Source: Kiloniella laminariae DSM 19542 (GTDB taxonomy: Bacteria; Pseudomonadota; Alphaproteobacteria; Kiloniellales; Kiloniellaceae). Taken from it: a stretch of DNA of 64,000 bases. The DNA lies in NCBI RefSeq assembly GCF_000374005.1, contig NZ_KB893167.1, positions 213,985-277,984 of the forward strand. Direction: 5' to 3'. Positions 49,456 to 58,905 of this stretch are shown here, one piece after another. The notes under the pieces were generated by a model. That model did not search any database. It worked only from the letters and a program-made list of their open reading frames with translations, and was not told the origin of the DNA. Position numbers and translations under genes: made by a program. Position 1 is the stretch's first letter, and each line of letters begins with the position of its first letter.

Positions 49456-49965
49456 TCATGATAAAAATAAAGGAAGCTTATCCATGACGATAAACAGGGC
49501 GATACCGATCGCCACACCATAGGGAACCTCGCCTCCCCTGCGTAACCAGCCCGGCATACTGTCGGTGACGTTAACCTTGGCCAGAAGATATTCAAAAACG
49601 TGACTGTAGCGGCGCAGCAGCAGAATAAGCAGGACCTGTCCGCCCCCCACCAGCGAGAGAAGCGTTATAAAGACAGGCAGCAGTTTTAAACCGGTCCAGA
49701 GCGCGAGTACGGTCAGTAATTTTACATCTCCGCCGCCTAGAATTCGAAAAGAAAACAGGACAATTCCCGAGACCAGAACAATCCCCATTGCCATAAGGTG
49801 ATCAAGAATATCAATCGATGATCCACCTGTGACAAAAGTTATGGCAAACAGTAAAGCCAGCGCAAGGCAGACAACGTTGGGAATACGCATCTGGATCAGG
49901 TCGGATAACATTGCCACCCCGACCAGAATTGCCAGAACCAGTTTTGTTATAAGAAGTGCATCCAT
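49456..49965 (-). CDS. cpaA: CpaA/TadV-type prepilin peptidase
   Basis: A 169-residue A24-family aspartic protease with four or five membrane segments. The two catalytic aspartates are in SDLIQMRIPN (about residue 22) and the GxGD-type motif GGGDVKLLTVL (about residue 79). It lacks the N-methylation domain of PilD, so it belongs to the CpaA/TadV group that processes Flp-type pilins. No pilus genes lie nearby, which leaves it as an orphan here. Confidence 0.88.
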   Translation of the reverse strand: MDALLITKLVLAILVGVAMLSDLIQMRIPNVVCLALALLFAITFVTGGSSIDILDHLMAMGIVLVSGIVLFSFRILGGGDVKLLTVLALWTGLKLLPVFITLLSLVGGGQVLLILLLRRYSHVFEYLLAKVNVTDSMPGWLRRGGEVPYGVAIGIALFIVMDKLPLFLS

Positions 49966-50099
49966 TCAGGACCTCTGTTCGTGTGTTTTTCTGTTACCGC
50001 ATACCAATGGATTCACAACAGGGATATTTTCTCTGTTTCTGGTTAATGCTGTCTTAATCAATGGATTTTCTCTGAACAGAACGGCGGATATTTTTTTTG

Positions 50100-50113
50100 G
50101 TTGATCGTCCAAT
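50100..50113 (+). promoter_or_regulatory. candidate BetI operator
   Basis: GTTGATCGTCCAAT resembles the BetI palindrome ATTGAACGTTCAAT as I recall it (11 of 14 positions). It sits about 60 bp before betI, as expected for autoregulation. Confidence 0.4.
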
Positions 50114-50169
50114 AAAAATTGCCTACAGCTTGTTGTTACGAATTTCTTCCGGTTTGTCAGGGGCTGATG

Positions 50170-50769
50170 ATGCCAAAAGTGGGAATGGAACCGATCAGAA
50201 AACAGCAGTTGATTGAAGCCACGATTGCTTCAATTCACGCTCGAGGTTTCTCCGAGACCAGCATCCGTCAGATTAGTCAGGCTGCCGGGGTCTCTCCCGG
50301 GATCGTTCACCATTACTTTCGGGACAAGGATGATTTGCTCCAGTCTACCATGCGCAAATTGCTGCAGGATCTGAGAATAAGGGTTTTAGCGCAACTTGCC
50401 TTGGCCAATACCGCGGAAGAGCGGGTTGTTTCCCTGATCCACAGCTATCTGGATGATTACCTGTTTGAGCCGGAAACAGTTTCGGCCTGGCTCGCCTTTT
50501 GGGCTCATATCCCCCATTCAGACAAACTCAGGCGGTTACAGAAGATTTATGAACAGCGGCAGATGAGTACCTTCAGACATGCTCTGAAACAAATTCTGCC
50601 TTTCGAGGAAGCAGACAGAGCCGCCAGGGGGATCGTTTCCCTGATCGACGGTTTGTGGGTCAGAACCTCACTTCAGGAAAAACCGATGGATAAGCAAAAG
50701 GCCCAGGAAATTGTTCTGGATTATTTTGCCATGCTGATTCGAAAACCGGCAGCGTTTCATAACAAATGA
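50170..50769 (+). CDS. betI: choline-responsive TetR-type repressor BetI
   Basis: A 199-residue TetR-family regulator. The start MPKVGMEPIRKQQLIEATI closely matches BetI. The helix-turn-helix spans about residues 30-55 (IRQISQAAGVSPGIVHHYFRDKDDLL). BetI represses bet genes until choline is present. The ATG at 50170 is chosen for agreement with the family N-terminus; the frame is open further upstream (50119). It is 53 bp from betA. Confidence 0.93.
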   Translation: MPKVGMEPIRKQQLIEATIASIHARGFSETSIRQISQAAGVSPGIVHHYFRDKDDLLQSTMRKLLQDLRIRVLAQLALANTAEERVVSLIHSYLDDYLFEPETVSAWLAFWAHIPHSDKLRRLQKIYEQRQMSTFRHALKQILPFEEADRAARGIVSLIDGLWVRTSLQEKPMDKQKAQEIVLDYFAMLIRKPAAFHNK

Positions 50770-50822
50770 TATATCTATTCCGTATTGGCCCGGGGGTCAC
50801 TGCGCAGCAGGAGTAAAGACAG

Positions 50823-52487
50823 ATGTCGAACGAAACTTTTGATTTTATTATTGTCGGAGCCGGATCGGCGGGCTGCGTCTTGGCCAATCGTCTGAGTGAA
50901 GATCCTAAAAACTCGGTTCTACTGCTCGAAGCTGGCGGCAGTGACAGCAGTATCTTTATCCAGATGCCGACCGCCCTTTCCATTCCGATGAACATGTCCC
51001 GCTATAACTGGGAATTTGAATCGGTTCCCGAACCCCATATGAATGATCGCCGGATGCACTGTCCTCGCGGCAAGGTTCTGGGGGGATCTTCCTCAATCAA
51101 TGGCATGGTTTATGTGCGTGGCCACGCCTGTGACTTTGATGAATGGGAAGAAAAAGGCGCTGAAGGCTGGGGCTATCGACACTGTCTACCCTATTTCAAA
51201 CGGGCAGAAAGCTGGAAAGGCAAAGCTGATGCCTATCGCGGCAATAACGGTCCTCTGGCGACCTGTAACGGTAACGAGATGCAGAACCCTCTGTACAAGG
51301 CCTTTATTCAGGCTGGTGTAGAGGCAGGCTATGGTTCGACAGAAGACTATAACGGATACCGCCAGGAAGGTTTCGGCCCCATGCACATGACGGTCAAGGA
51401 CGGTGTGCGCTGGTCTACGGCCAATGCCTATCTCAAGCCCGTTCTGGACAGACCGAACCTGAAGGTTGTTTCCGCTGCCCTGACCAAACGTATTGTCATG
51501 ACCGGGAAAAAAGCAAGCGGGATCGAATATCAGGTCGGCGGTGTTGATAAAACCGCGCTGGCAAATCGTGAAGTGATACTGTCATCCGGTTCTGTCGGCT
51601 CTCCTCACCTGTTACAGGTTTCCGGAATTGGGCCAGCAGATGTTCTCAAAAAAGCCGGAGTAACTGTGGTTCATGATCTGCCGGGTGTCGGCAGTAACCT
51701 TCAGGATCACCTGGAGGTTTATTTCCAGTTCCGCTGTAAAGAGCCGATCACTCTTAACGGTGAGCTAAGTCTGTGGCGCAAGTTTTTGATCGGTGCCCGC
51801 TGGATGCTGTTCAAGAGCGGCCTTGGGGCAACCAATCACTTTGAATCCTGTGCTTTTATCCGCTCAAAAGCCGGATTGAAGTGGCCGGATATCCAGTATC
51901 ACTTTTTGCCAGCTGCCATGCGGTACGACGGACAGGCGGCCTTTGACGGGCATGGGATCCAGGTGCATGTGGGACCGAACAAACCCAAAAGCCGGGGCCA
52001 TATTCATATCACCAGCGGTGATGTAAACGACAAGCCGGAGATCCTGTTCAATTACAATGAACACGCAGATGATCGGGAGGCCTTCCGGGCCTGTATTCGC
52101 CTGAGCCGGGAAATCATGGAACAGCCTGCTATGTCCCCCTACTGTGCTGATGAAATCCAGCCTGGTGCCGCATTGACGTCAGATGACGAACTGGATGCCT
52201 GGATCAGAGAAAATGCTGAAAGTGCTTATCATCCTTCCTGTACCTGTAAAATCGGTTCTGATGATGATCCAATGGCAGTGCTCGACAATGAATGTCGGGT
52301 GCGCGGCGTTGAAAATCTGCGGGTGGTGGATAGTTCGATCTTCCCGACCATTCCAAATGGCAATCTGAATGCCCCAACCATTATGGTTGGAGAAAAAGCG
52401 GCTGACCTTATTCTTGGAAAAGAACCGCTTGCCCCATCAAATGCTGAAACCTGGATACATCCGGAGTGGGAGACAAAGCAGCGTTAA
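50823..52487 (+). CDS. betA: choline dehydrogenase BetA (GMC oxidoreductase)
   Basis: A 554-residue FAD flavoprotein oxidising choline to betaine aldehyde (and possibly further). The FAD motif is [20 protein letters not shown] (residues 5-24). GMC signatures include [18 protein letters not shown] and [18 protein letters not shown]. The active-site region is [13 protein letters not shown]. The immediate neighbour betB (betaine aldehyde dehydrogenase) is missing. It follows betI on the same strand and ends before a two-way terminator. Confidence 0.95.
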   Translation: MSNETFDFIIVGAGSAGCVLANRLSEDPKNSVLLLEAGGSDSSIFIQMPTALSIPMNMSRYNWEFESVPEPHMNDRRMHCPRGKVLGGSSSINGMVYVRGHACDFDEWEEKGAEGWGYRHCLPYFKRAESWKGKADAYRGNNGPLATCNGNEMQNPLYKAFIQAGVEAGYGSTEDYNGYRQEGFGPMHMTVKDGVRWSTANAYLKPVLDRPNLKVVSAALTKRIVMTGKKASGIEYQVGGVDKTALANREVILSSGSVGSPHLLQVSGIGPADVLKKAGVTVVHDLPGVGSNLQDHLEVYFQFRCKEPITLNGELSLWRKFLIGARWMLFKSGLGATNHFESCAFIRSKAGLKWPDIQYHFLPAAMRYDGQAAFDGHGIQVHVGPNKPKSRGHIHITSGDVNDKPEILFNYNEHADDREAFRACIRLSREIMEQPAMSPYCADEIQPGAALTSDDELDAWIRENAESAYHPSCTCKIGSDDDPMAVLDNECRVRGVENLRVVDSSIFPTIPNGNLNAPTIMVGEKAADLILGKEPLAPSNAETWIHPEWETKQR

Positions 52488-52521
52488 TAGCGATGTTGAG
52501 TTGGTATTTAATGTGAGTTCG

Positions 52522-52553
52522 AAAATGGCACTGAGGTAACTCAGTGCCATTTT
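52522..52553. terminator. bidirectional terminator between betA and the family 5 binding protein gene
   Basis: A 14-bp perfect stem AAAATGGCACTGAG (52522-52535) with its complement (52540-52553) and a GTAA loop. A-run on one side and T-run on the other allow action in both directions. Confidence 0.88.
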
Positions 52554-52562
52554 CTGTATAGA

Positions 52563-54149
52563 TCAGGCGAGCCACCAGCGTTCAACAATTCTGGCACCAT
52601 CGAAATCCCTGTCGGCTCCCAAAGCACCATGTTCAACTGTGTCATTCTTGGCCATAATTGCATTGGCGAAGAAAGGAGCGATGACTCCCCCTTCATCACG
52701 AATGATTAATTGCATTTCTGTATATATTTCCCGCCGCTTGTTTTTATCAAGTAGCGGACGTGCTTCTTTCAAAAGCTTATTGAATCGTTCATGGTGCCAG
52801 AAGGTATCATTCCAGCTTGCAGACGTGGCGTAGCCAGTTGAAAACATGGTGTCTTCAGTCGAATATCCTCCCCAATAACAGGCGCAAAATGGCTTGTTCA
52901 TCCAGACATTTGACCAGTATCCGTCATTTGGCTCTCGTATGATATTGATGTTAATACCAGCCCGGGCCGCCTGCTCTTTATAAAGTACTGCTGCATCGAC
53001 AGCCCCGGCAAAGGCTGCATCAGCCGCGCTTAGATCGACTGTAAGACCTTCTGCTCCTGCTTTTTTCAGATGGTGTTTTGCCTGGTCAGGATCATAGGCG
53101 CGGGGAGAAATTTCAGAGGCAAAATAACGGTATGACGGACCAATTGGGTTGTCATTGCCAATAGTGCCATGGCCTCGTAGTACCTTGTCGAGAATTTCCT
53201 GCCGATCAATGGCATACTTCAAAGCGAGACGAACGTTGTTGTCCGTAAAAGGACCGATATCTGTTCGCATCGGGAAGGTATAGTGCAAGGGGCCAGCTGT
53301 TTCCTCAACCTTCACGCCCGCCTTTCGCGAAAGGAGGCGTGCTGTTTTGGGATCTACCTTGTCAATCACCTGTACTGCCCCGGTTATTAAGGCGTTGGTA
53401 CGGGCCGATATATCATGAATTACCAGAATATCGACACTATCGACATGGGCGCGTCCCGCCTTCCAGTAGTTTTTATTTCTGACAAAGGAGGCTTTCACGC
53501 CTGGTTCAAATTCTTTGAGTTGATATCCTCCAACACCGACCCCAGACATCCAATCGAGAGATCCATCTTCTTTTGCCTGAAAGATAGCAAATTGTGGGAG
53601 AGCCAGGTTATAAGGAAAGTCCGAATTGCCTTCGAGTAATTCAACAGTAACTGTATAATCATCAGGTGCTTCAAGCTGCACAATTGATTGAGCTATTGGC
53701 CTTACTGCGGATTCCGATTTTTCTCCGCGATGGTGATTTAATGAAGCGATGATATCGCTTGCTTTCAAATTTTTCCCATTATGAAAGGTGATGTCTTTAC
53801 GGATTTTAAATGTCCATATTCTGGCATCAACCCCACCATCCCAACTTTCGGCAATCGAAGGGACTAACTCTCCTGTAGAGGCTATCTCGGTCAAAGTATC
53901 TGTCAGGGCCAAGATAACAACACCTTGAAAGTTGTTTTCTGACCTGGCGGGATTATAGCTATCGGTCGCAGCGCCATGTCCCATGGCGAGTGTTAGGTGG
54001 CCACCTTTCTTGGGAGTTTCTGTTGCTAAAGCTGCTGGTGACCAGCCCGAAGCTGAGATAATGCTGACACTGGCTGTTCCGGCAATAAATCCTCGACGTG
54101 TCAGTCCTGTATTGTTTGTATTTTGAGTATCGTGCTGTCCATTTTTCAT
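52563..54149 (-). CDS. ABC transporter family 5 substrate-binding protein (TAT signal), orphan
   Basis: A 528-residue DppA/OppA/NikA-type binding protein. A twin-arginine motif (LTRRGFIAG, about residues 16-24) starts a TAT signal ending near ALA. The mature protein begins KKGGHLTLAMGHG. The usual ITFHNGKNLKASDI and the FDPDQAKHHLKKAG-like segment (YDPDQAKHHLKKAG) are present. No permease or ATPase genes are nearby, so it either uses distant partners or acts as a sensor. It is followed upstream by an XRE regulator on the same strand. Confidence 0.92.
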   Translation of the reverse strand: MKNGQHDTQNTNNTGLTRRGFIAGTASVSIISASGWSPAALATETPKKGGHLTLAMGHGAATDSYNPARSENNFQGVVILALTDTLTEIASTGELVPSIAESWDGGVDARIWTFKIRKDITFHNGKNLKASDIIASLNHHRGEKSESAVRPIAQSIVQLEAPDDYTVTVELLEGNSDFPYNLALPQFAIFQAKEDGSLDWMSGVGVGGYQLKEFEPGVKASFVRNKNYWKAGRAHVDSVDILVIHDISARTNALITGAVQVIDKVDPKTARLLSRKAGVKVEETAGPLHYTFPMRTDIGPFTDNNVRLALKYAIDRQEILDKVLRGHGTIGNDNPIGPSYRYFASEISPRAYDPDQAKHHLKKAGAEGLTVDLSAADAAFAGAVDAAVLYKEQAARAGININIIREPNDGYWSNVWMNKPFCACYWGGYSTEDTMFSTGYATSASWNDTFWHHERFNKLLKEARPLLDKNKRREIYTEMQLIIRDEGGVIAPFFANAIMAKNDTVEHGALGADRDFDGARIVERWWLA

Positions 54150-54340
54150 AGAGAAACTCCCAATTTATCTTTTCCCTGCTTTTTAGGGCGATGGCTTCTG
54201 TATTTGTGGTGCCCTTTATTTTGTCTTTTAATTAGACAGGGAGAGCCTTTGGTAAGGCAATTTCGCTACTGAAAAATAAATTATGCTTTTGGGTCTTTAT
54301 ATGGCTTCACTATGCTTCAGATATATAGATCTCTGGATGG

Positions 54341-55165
54341 TTAAATTTGATTGTTTGCGTAAAGAGCCTGATTTTCTCCAGTGATATTATTCCTGATTAA
54401 TTCCTCTATCCTTTTGGGGATAGCATCGCTGTCCGCGTCAAAGCGGCCACAGTCCCCCAAGGCCAATCTCAGGCTGTACTGGGGATCAAGTTTTTCGAAA
54501 ATGACACGGGCGCATGCTGGTACACGCCCCCTTGTACTTGGAACCCCCAATGTAAGCCCAGATAGTAAGCCTACCCTACTGTGATAGGAGGGCATCAGGG
54601 TTGTTTGGGATATCGTGCCTTTAACAAGTGTCTCGTGTTCGCGGATGTAGATTGTTTCCTCCAGATAGGCAACAGACCCTAGATATTTGAACAGACAGGC
54701 GTTGGATAACCTCTCTCCTGGTTCCCGGATCACCTCAATGCCTTTGCTGTAAATTCTTCCATCATCCTCAAACAGATTGATCAACGATTTTGTAATCATA
54801 CCCGGCGCAGCCAGAGAATAGAAATAGGTGTGATAGTAACCCAGGTATTTCTGCAACCGTTGGGTTGAATTCTGATACACCTCATCAAGATAACCAAGGC
54901 GTAGTTTAAGGCGAGAATCACCCATTGACCGCTGATTGCGTTCATGGAGCAGGATAGAAAATTTACTGTGCTCAATATGCAAATCCCCAACGCTGATCCC
55001 TAAAAATTCTATTATCTTGGCCAGGTTGTGACGGGAGGGCTGAACTGCCCCACTAAGATATTTGTTAAACTGCTGTCGATTGATCCCAATCTTACGGCAG
55101 ATATGCGAGATCGAACGATGTTGGCTACAAGCCAGTTTCAGGTTTAAGGAAAAATCGTCCATCAT
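54341..55165 (-). CDS. XRE-type helix-turn-helix regulator with unassigned C-terminal domain
   Basis: A 274-residue regulator counted from ATG 55165. The N-terminal HTH (about residues 8-62) has SISHICRKIGINRQQFNKYLSG with the recognition helix GINRQQFNKYL. The remaining two thirds are a single, strand-rich domain (YYHTYFYSLAAPGMI, RLSNACLFKYLGSVAYLEE) I cannot name. It lies between the family 5 binding protein and the divergent CocE-type hydrolase, so it probably controls one or both. A TTG at 55180 would give 5 more residues. AT-rich compared with the region to its left. Confidence 0.75.
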   Translation of the reverse strand: MMDDFSLNLKLACSQHRSISHICRKIGINRQQFNKYLSGAVQPSRHNLAKIIEFLGISVGDLHIEHSKFSILLHERNQRSMGDSRLKLRLGYLDEVYQNSTQRLQKYLGYYHTYFYSLAAPGMITKSLINLFEDDGRIYSKGIEVIREPGERLSNACLFKYLGSVAYLEETIYIREHETLVKGTISQTTLMPSYHSRVGLLSGLTLGVPSTRGRVPACARVIFEKLDPQYSLRLALGDCGRFDADSDAIPKRIEELIRNNITGENQALYANNQI

Positions 55166-55389
55166 AAATTTCTTGAGCAATATGAAGCAATTTATGTATT
55201 ATAAAGCATAAAAAATAATTTAATAGCGAAATTGGTTTTATAGGCTATCCCCACTAACCTTGTCTCGAGATTTGGTGCGATACGGTTCTGTACCTGGATA
55301 TTACTCCTGTAAAGAAAGCAGGAAATCTAACAGCCGACAGCATCAAGAATAATAAAAGTAATGTTGGTCGAGGCAAAGAAGGAGAAGAT

Positions 55390-57402
55390 ATGGGGAACCT
55401 TCCAATGGGAACATATAAAGTAAGGTCGGAAGAAAACCTCTGGATAACACTTTCTGATGGCTGTCGGCTTGCAGCACGTATGTGGTATCCGGATGATTAT
55501 CGGGAAAATCCTGTACCTGCGATTATCGAATATATTCCCTATCGAAAAAGAGACGGTTCTCGCTTGCGGGATGAAGGAATGTACCCTCACCTGGCCAGTT
55601 ATGGGTATGCCTGTCTTCGTGTTGATATCAGAGGTAATGGTGAATCTGACGGTCTGATGGAAGATGAATATAGCCAGCAAGAGCTTGATGACGGTGTTGA
55701 GGTCATCAACTGGGTGGCCGCTCAACCCTGGTGTAGTGGCAGGGTAGGAATGGTTGGAATCTCCTGGGGAGGATTCAATGGCTTGCAGATCGCAGCTATG
55801 CAACCTGAAGCCCTCAAAGCAATTGTTACGATTTGTTCGACTGATGATCGCTATGCAGATGATATCCACTATATGGGCGGTTGCCTGCTAAACGATAATA
55901 TGAGCTGGTCATCTCAGATGCTTGCCTATTCATCCAGACCTCCTGATCCAGACATTGTCGGGGAAAGTTGGCGTAATCTGTGGCTTAATCGCCTGGAAAA
56001 CATGCCGTTATTGGCAGCGAACTGGTTGCGTCATCAACATCGTGATGAGTTTTGGAAGCACGGATCGGTTTGTGAAAACTACAACGATATCAAGGCTGCT
56101 GTTTATGCAGTCGGTGGCTGGACAGATGGCTATAGCAATGCAATCCCGCGCCTTCTGCAAAGTCTGAACAGCCCGGTTCATGGCTTGATTGGCCCCTGGG
56201 AACATAAATATCCGCATATTGCAAAGATAGGACCTGATTTAGATTTTTTGTCTGATATGCGTCATTGGTGGGATTATTGGCTAAAAGGCTTTGAAAATGG
56301 TGTCGATCAGGAACCAAAATTCAGAGCCTATATTATGGATTCAGTGAAACCTTCTATCGATTATGAGTATCGTCCTGGTTTTTGGATTGAAGAGAGTGAA
56401 TATCCAACTCCTTCTATTACCAATATGTCGTTTTACCTTTCGGAATCTGGTCTTTCCCTAGGCTGCCCGATCGAAGGGCCAGAACTTGAAATCTGCTCTC
56501 CTCAACACACCGGACTGAACGCTGGCAGGTGGTGCGCTGGCATGCGCCTTGATATGGAAAACCCGCAAGATCAGCGCCCTGATGATTGTTATAGCTTGTG
56601 TTTTGACAGCGAGGTGCTTGAAAACGAGGTCGTGTTGTTGGGCGCTCCTGTTGCCTCACTGGTTATTTCACTCGATAAGCCAAAAGGAATGGTCGCAGTA
56701 CGCTTATGTGATATTCATCCCGATGGCGCTTCAACCAGAATAACTTACGGGCTGCTCAACCTCTGTCATCGTGATAGCCATGAGTTTCCAGCCGAACTTG
56801 AGCCTGGCAAAAGCTATAGTATTCAGGTGAAGATGAATGATATCGGATATCGAATACCACCGGGACATAAACTGCGCCTTGCTATCTCAACAACTTATTG
56901 GCCTATTGCCTGGCCCTCCCCTGAAGTGACAACAGCTAAAGTATCAACACTGGGCAGTTGTCTTTATCTGCCGCTGCTCAAGAGCAAGAGTAATAATCAG
57001 TCGAAGATGCCACCGGCAATGTCGATAAAAGAGGATGATGTCATTATTCATAGGGCAGCAAATTCTTCACGCAAGATCGAACATGATTGTAAGAGCGGAA
57101 GAATTTCGGTTCGTACTACCGAGGATTTCGGTCATAAAACCTTTCCAGCAAACGCCCTTGAGGTGAGTAGTTATGTGGAGGAAAGTTTCACCATTCACCC
57201 CAATGATCCCCTGTCTGCATCGGCAGAGGCAACCTGGATTATGACTGTTGGCAGAAAAGAATGGCAGACCCGTACTGTCGGAAAGACAGAAATGCACACT
57301 GACAGAGATAACTATTTTCTCAATGCCAGCCTTGATGCCTATGAAGCGGGTGAAAAAATATTCAGTAAGGAATGGCAGGAGGTTATCCCGCGAGAGCTAT
57401 AG
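55390..57402 (+). CDS. CocE/NonD family alpha/beta hydrolase
   Basis: A 670-residue serine hydrolase of the X-Pro dipeptidyl-peptidase/cocaine esterase group. The catalytic Ser is in GISWGGFNG (about residue 124), a probable Asp is in GGWTDGYS (about residue 243), and a His in GPWEHKYPH (about residue 275). The C-terminal jelly-roll domain (about 380-560) includes YRIPPGHKLRLAIST. There is no signal peptide, so it should be cytosolic. It is divergent from the XRE regulator (209-bp gap plus) and ends before an intrinsic terminator. The substrate could be an ester, amide or peptide. Confidence 0.9.
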   Translation: MGNLPMGTYKVRSEENLWITLSDGCRLAARMWYPDDYRENPVPAIIEYIPYRKRDGSRLRDEGMYPHLASYGYACLRVDIRGNGESDGLMEDEYSQQELDDGVEVINWVAAQPWCSGRVGMVGISWGGFNGLQIAAMQPEALKAIVTICSTDDRYADDIHYMGGCLLNDNMSWSSQMLAYSSRPPDPDIVGESWRNLWLNRLENMPLLAANWLRHQHRDEFWKHGSVCENYNDIKAAVYAVGGWTDGYSNAIPRLLQSLNSPVHGLIGPWEHKYPHIAKIGPDLDFLSDMRHWWDYWLKGFENGVDQEPKFRAYIMDSVKPSIDYEYRPGFWIEESEYPTPSITNMSFYLSESGLSLGCPIEGPELEICSPQHTGLNAGRWCAGMRLDMENPQDQRPDDCYSLCFDSEVLENEVVLLGAPVASLVISLDKPKGMVAVRLCDIHPDGASTRITYGLLNLCHRDSHEFPAELEPGKSYSIQVKMNDIGYRIPPGHKLRLAISTTYWPIAWPSPEVTTAKVSTLGSCLYLPLLKSKSNNQSKMPPAMSIKEDDVIIHRAANSSRKIEHDCKSGRISVRTTEDFGHKTFPANALEVSSYVEESFTIHPNDPLSASAEATWIMTVGRKEWQTRTVGKTEMHTDRDNYFLNASLDAYEAGEKIFSKEWQEVIPREL

Positions 57403-57511
57403 CTCCTAATATTCATTCAAATCTAGGGCTCTTTGCCCTTGATGGCAGAAGGTCATTTCATATGTCTTCTACCAAGCTTTACCCGGACCGGTAAAGCTAC
57501 CTGCCTCTCTT

Positions 57512-57546
57512 ACGCCGTGAGTAACCAGCTCACGGCGTCTTTTTTA
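57512..57546 (+). terminator. intrinsic terminator of the CocE-type hydrolase gene
   Basis: ACGCCGTGAG (57512-57521) pairs with CTCACGGCGT (57529-57538), followed by CTTTTTT. Confidence 0.9.
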
Positions 57547-57568
57547 TCGTATGGAAAGACCAGAAAAA

Positions 57569-58708
57569 TCAGACACAGCCGCAATCGGGAGAACCACAGC
57601 CGCGAGGCGGCTCTTCCTTGTGTTCGACAACAGCGCCCTTGTGTTCTGTTTGCAGACCAAGACGGGCAAAGAGAGCCATGTCTTCGTTTTCTTCCGGATT
57701 GGCGGTGGTTAGAAGCTTGTCACCATAGAAGATCGAGTTGGCACCGGCCATAAAGCAAAGAGCCTGTCCCTCATCACCAAGGGAACGCCGTCCGGCTGAA
57801 AGCCGCACATAGGACTTGGGCATCATCAGGCGGGCAACAGCAACAGTACGTACCATTTCAAAACTGTCGATGCGCTGCATGTCACCAAAAGGTGTTCCCT
57901 TGACCGGAACCAGCATGTTGATCGGCACAGAGCCGGGATGTTTCGGCAGGTTAGCCAGAGCCATAAGCAAACCAACACGATCCTTGCGTTCTTCGCCCAT
58001 GCCAATAATACCGCCGGAACAGACATTCAGGCCGGCATCCCGCACGTGGGAAAGCGTTTCGATCCGGTCATCAAAGGAACGAGTTGTGATCACTTCCGGA
58101 TAATATTCCGGCGAAGTGTCGATGTTATGATTGTAATAATCCAGTCCCGCTTCTTTCAGGCTGTCAGCCTGATCCCGGTTCAGCATTCCAAGGGTCATGC
58201 AGGTTTCCATGCCCAGGTCTTTAACCGCGGTTACAATCTCGGCAATCTTGTCGATGTCGCGATCTTTGACATTGCGCCAGGCAGCCCCCATGCAAAAACG
58301 TCCGGAGCCATTGGCTTTGGCTTTTTTGGCATATTCGACAACACTGTCCTTATCCATCAGCTTGCTGGCGCCAACATCGGTCTGATAGCGCGAAGACTGT
58401 GAACAGTATTTACAATCCTCGGCACAGCCGCCTTGCTTGATGTTCAGCAGGGTCGAAAGCTGGACCTTGTTCGGATCAAAGTATTTGCGGTGCATGGTCT
58501 GCGCACGGAACAGCAGGTCCATCAAAGGCAGATCATAAAGCGCCTCGATTTCTTCGCGTGTCCAGTTCGTCCGCAGGTCGCCAGTGGCGGACGTCACTGC
58601 ATCTTCAGCCGCAAGAGTATCCATCATGACCTGTGTGGTAACAGGTGCGTCAGTATGACGGCTATCCGTAATTCGGGATTCATTTTCCATGGCGGCCTTT
58701 ACTCCCAT
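57569..58708 (-). CDS. bioB: biotin synthase BioB
   Basis: A 379-residue radical-SAM enzyme converting dethiobiotin to biotin. The radical cluster motif is CAEDCKYC (C-x3-C-x2-C, about residues 95-102). The auxiliary [2Fe-2S] ligand region FCMGAAW, CMTLG and [11 protein letters not shown] is intact, as is [11 protein letters not shown]. The first 45 or so residues are an extension compared with E. coli BioB, and a second ATG (58690) would trim six of them. The C-terminus ends [11 protein letters not shown], a Cys-rich tail absent from E. coli BioB. It lies 197 bp after bioA. Confidence 0.97.
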   Translation of the reverse strand: MGVKAAMENESRITDSRHTDAPVTTQVMMDTLAAEDAVTSATGDLRTNWTREEIEALYDLPLMDLLFRAQTMHRKYFDPNKVQLSTLLNIKQGGCAEDCKYCSQSSRYQTDVGASKLMDKDSVVEYAKKAKANGSGRFCMGAAWRNVKDRDIDKIAEIVTAVKDLGMETCMTLGMLNRDQADSLKEAGLDYYNHNIDTSPEYYPEVITTRSFDDRIETLSHVRDAGLNVCSGGIIGMGEERKDRVGLLMALANLPKHPGSVPINMLVPVKGTPFGDMQRIDSFEMVRTVAVARLMMPKSYVRLSAGRRSLGDEGQALCFMAGANSIFYGDKLLTTANPEENEDMALFARLGLQTEHKGAVVEHKEEPPRGCGSPDCGCV

Positions 58709-58778
58709 GTTTGTTTGCTGTGCTGTTTTAACGTTCCCGACCAGTTACGGCAAGCAACAAGCAGTTTTGTTCTCATTC

Positions 58779-58793
58779 TTTTATCGCATAAAA
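58779..58793. promoter_or_regulatory. palindrome upstream of bioB
   Basis: TTTTAT-CGC-ATAAAA is a perfect dyad about 70 bp before the bioB start, inside the 197-bp gap to bioA. It resembles but does not match the BioR box (TTATMKATAA), having one extra base in the centre. It could be a regulator site or part of a separate bioB promoter. Confidence 0.35.
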
Positions 58794-58905
58794 CAGCCCG
58801 AAGAACCCAGGATTTCTGCCTAAGTGTTTTGCAAAAATCCCTCGGGTATGAACATGAACGGTTTATGTCGCAACTCTTCTTTTAATAACAATGCCTTGTT
58901 TGTTT

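Noticed and set aside
58779..58793. BioR box before bioB
   Set aside because: The dyad has an odd-length centre (TTAT-CGC-ATAA), unlike the 10-bp TTATMKATAA consensus, so it is listed only as an unassigned palindrome.
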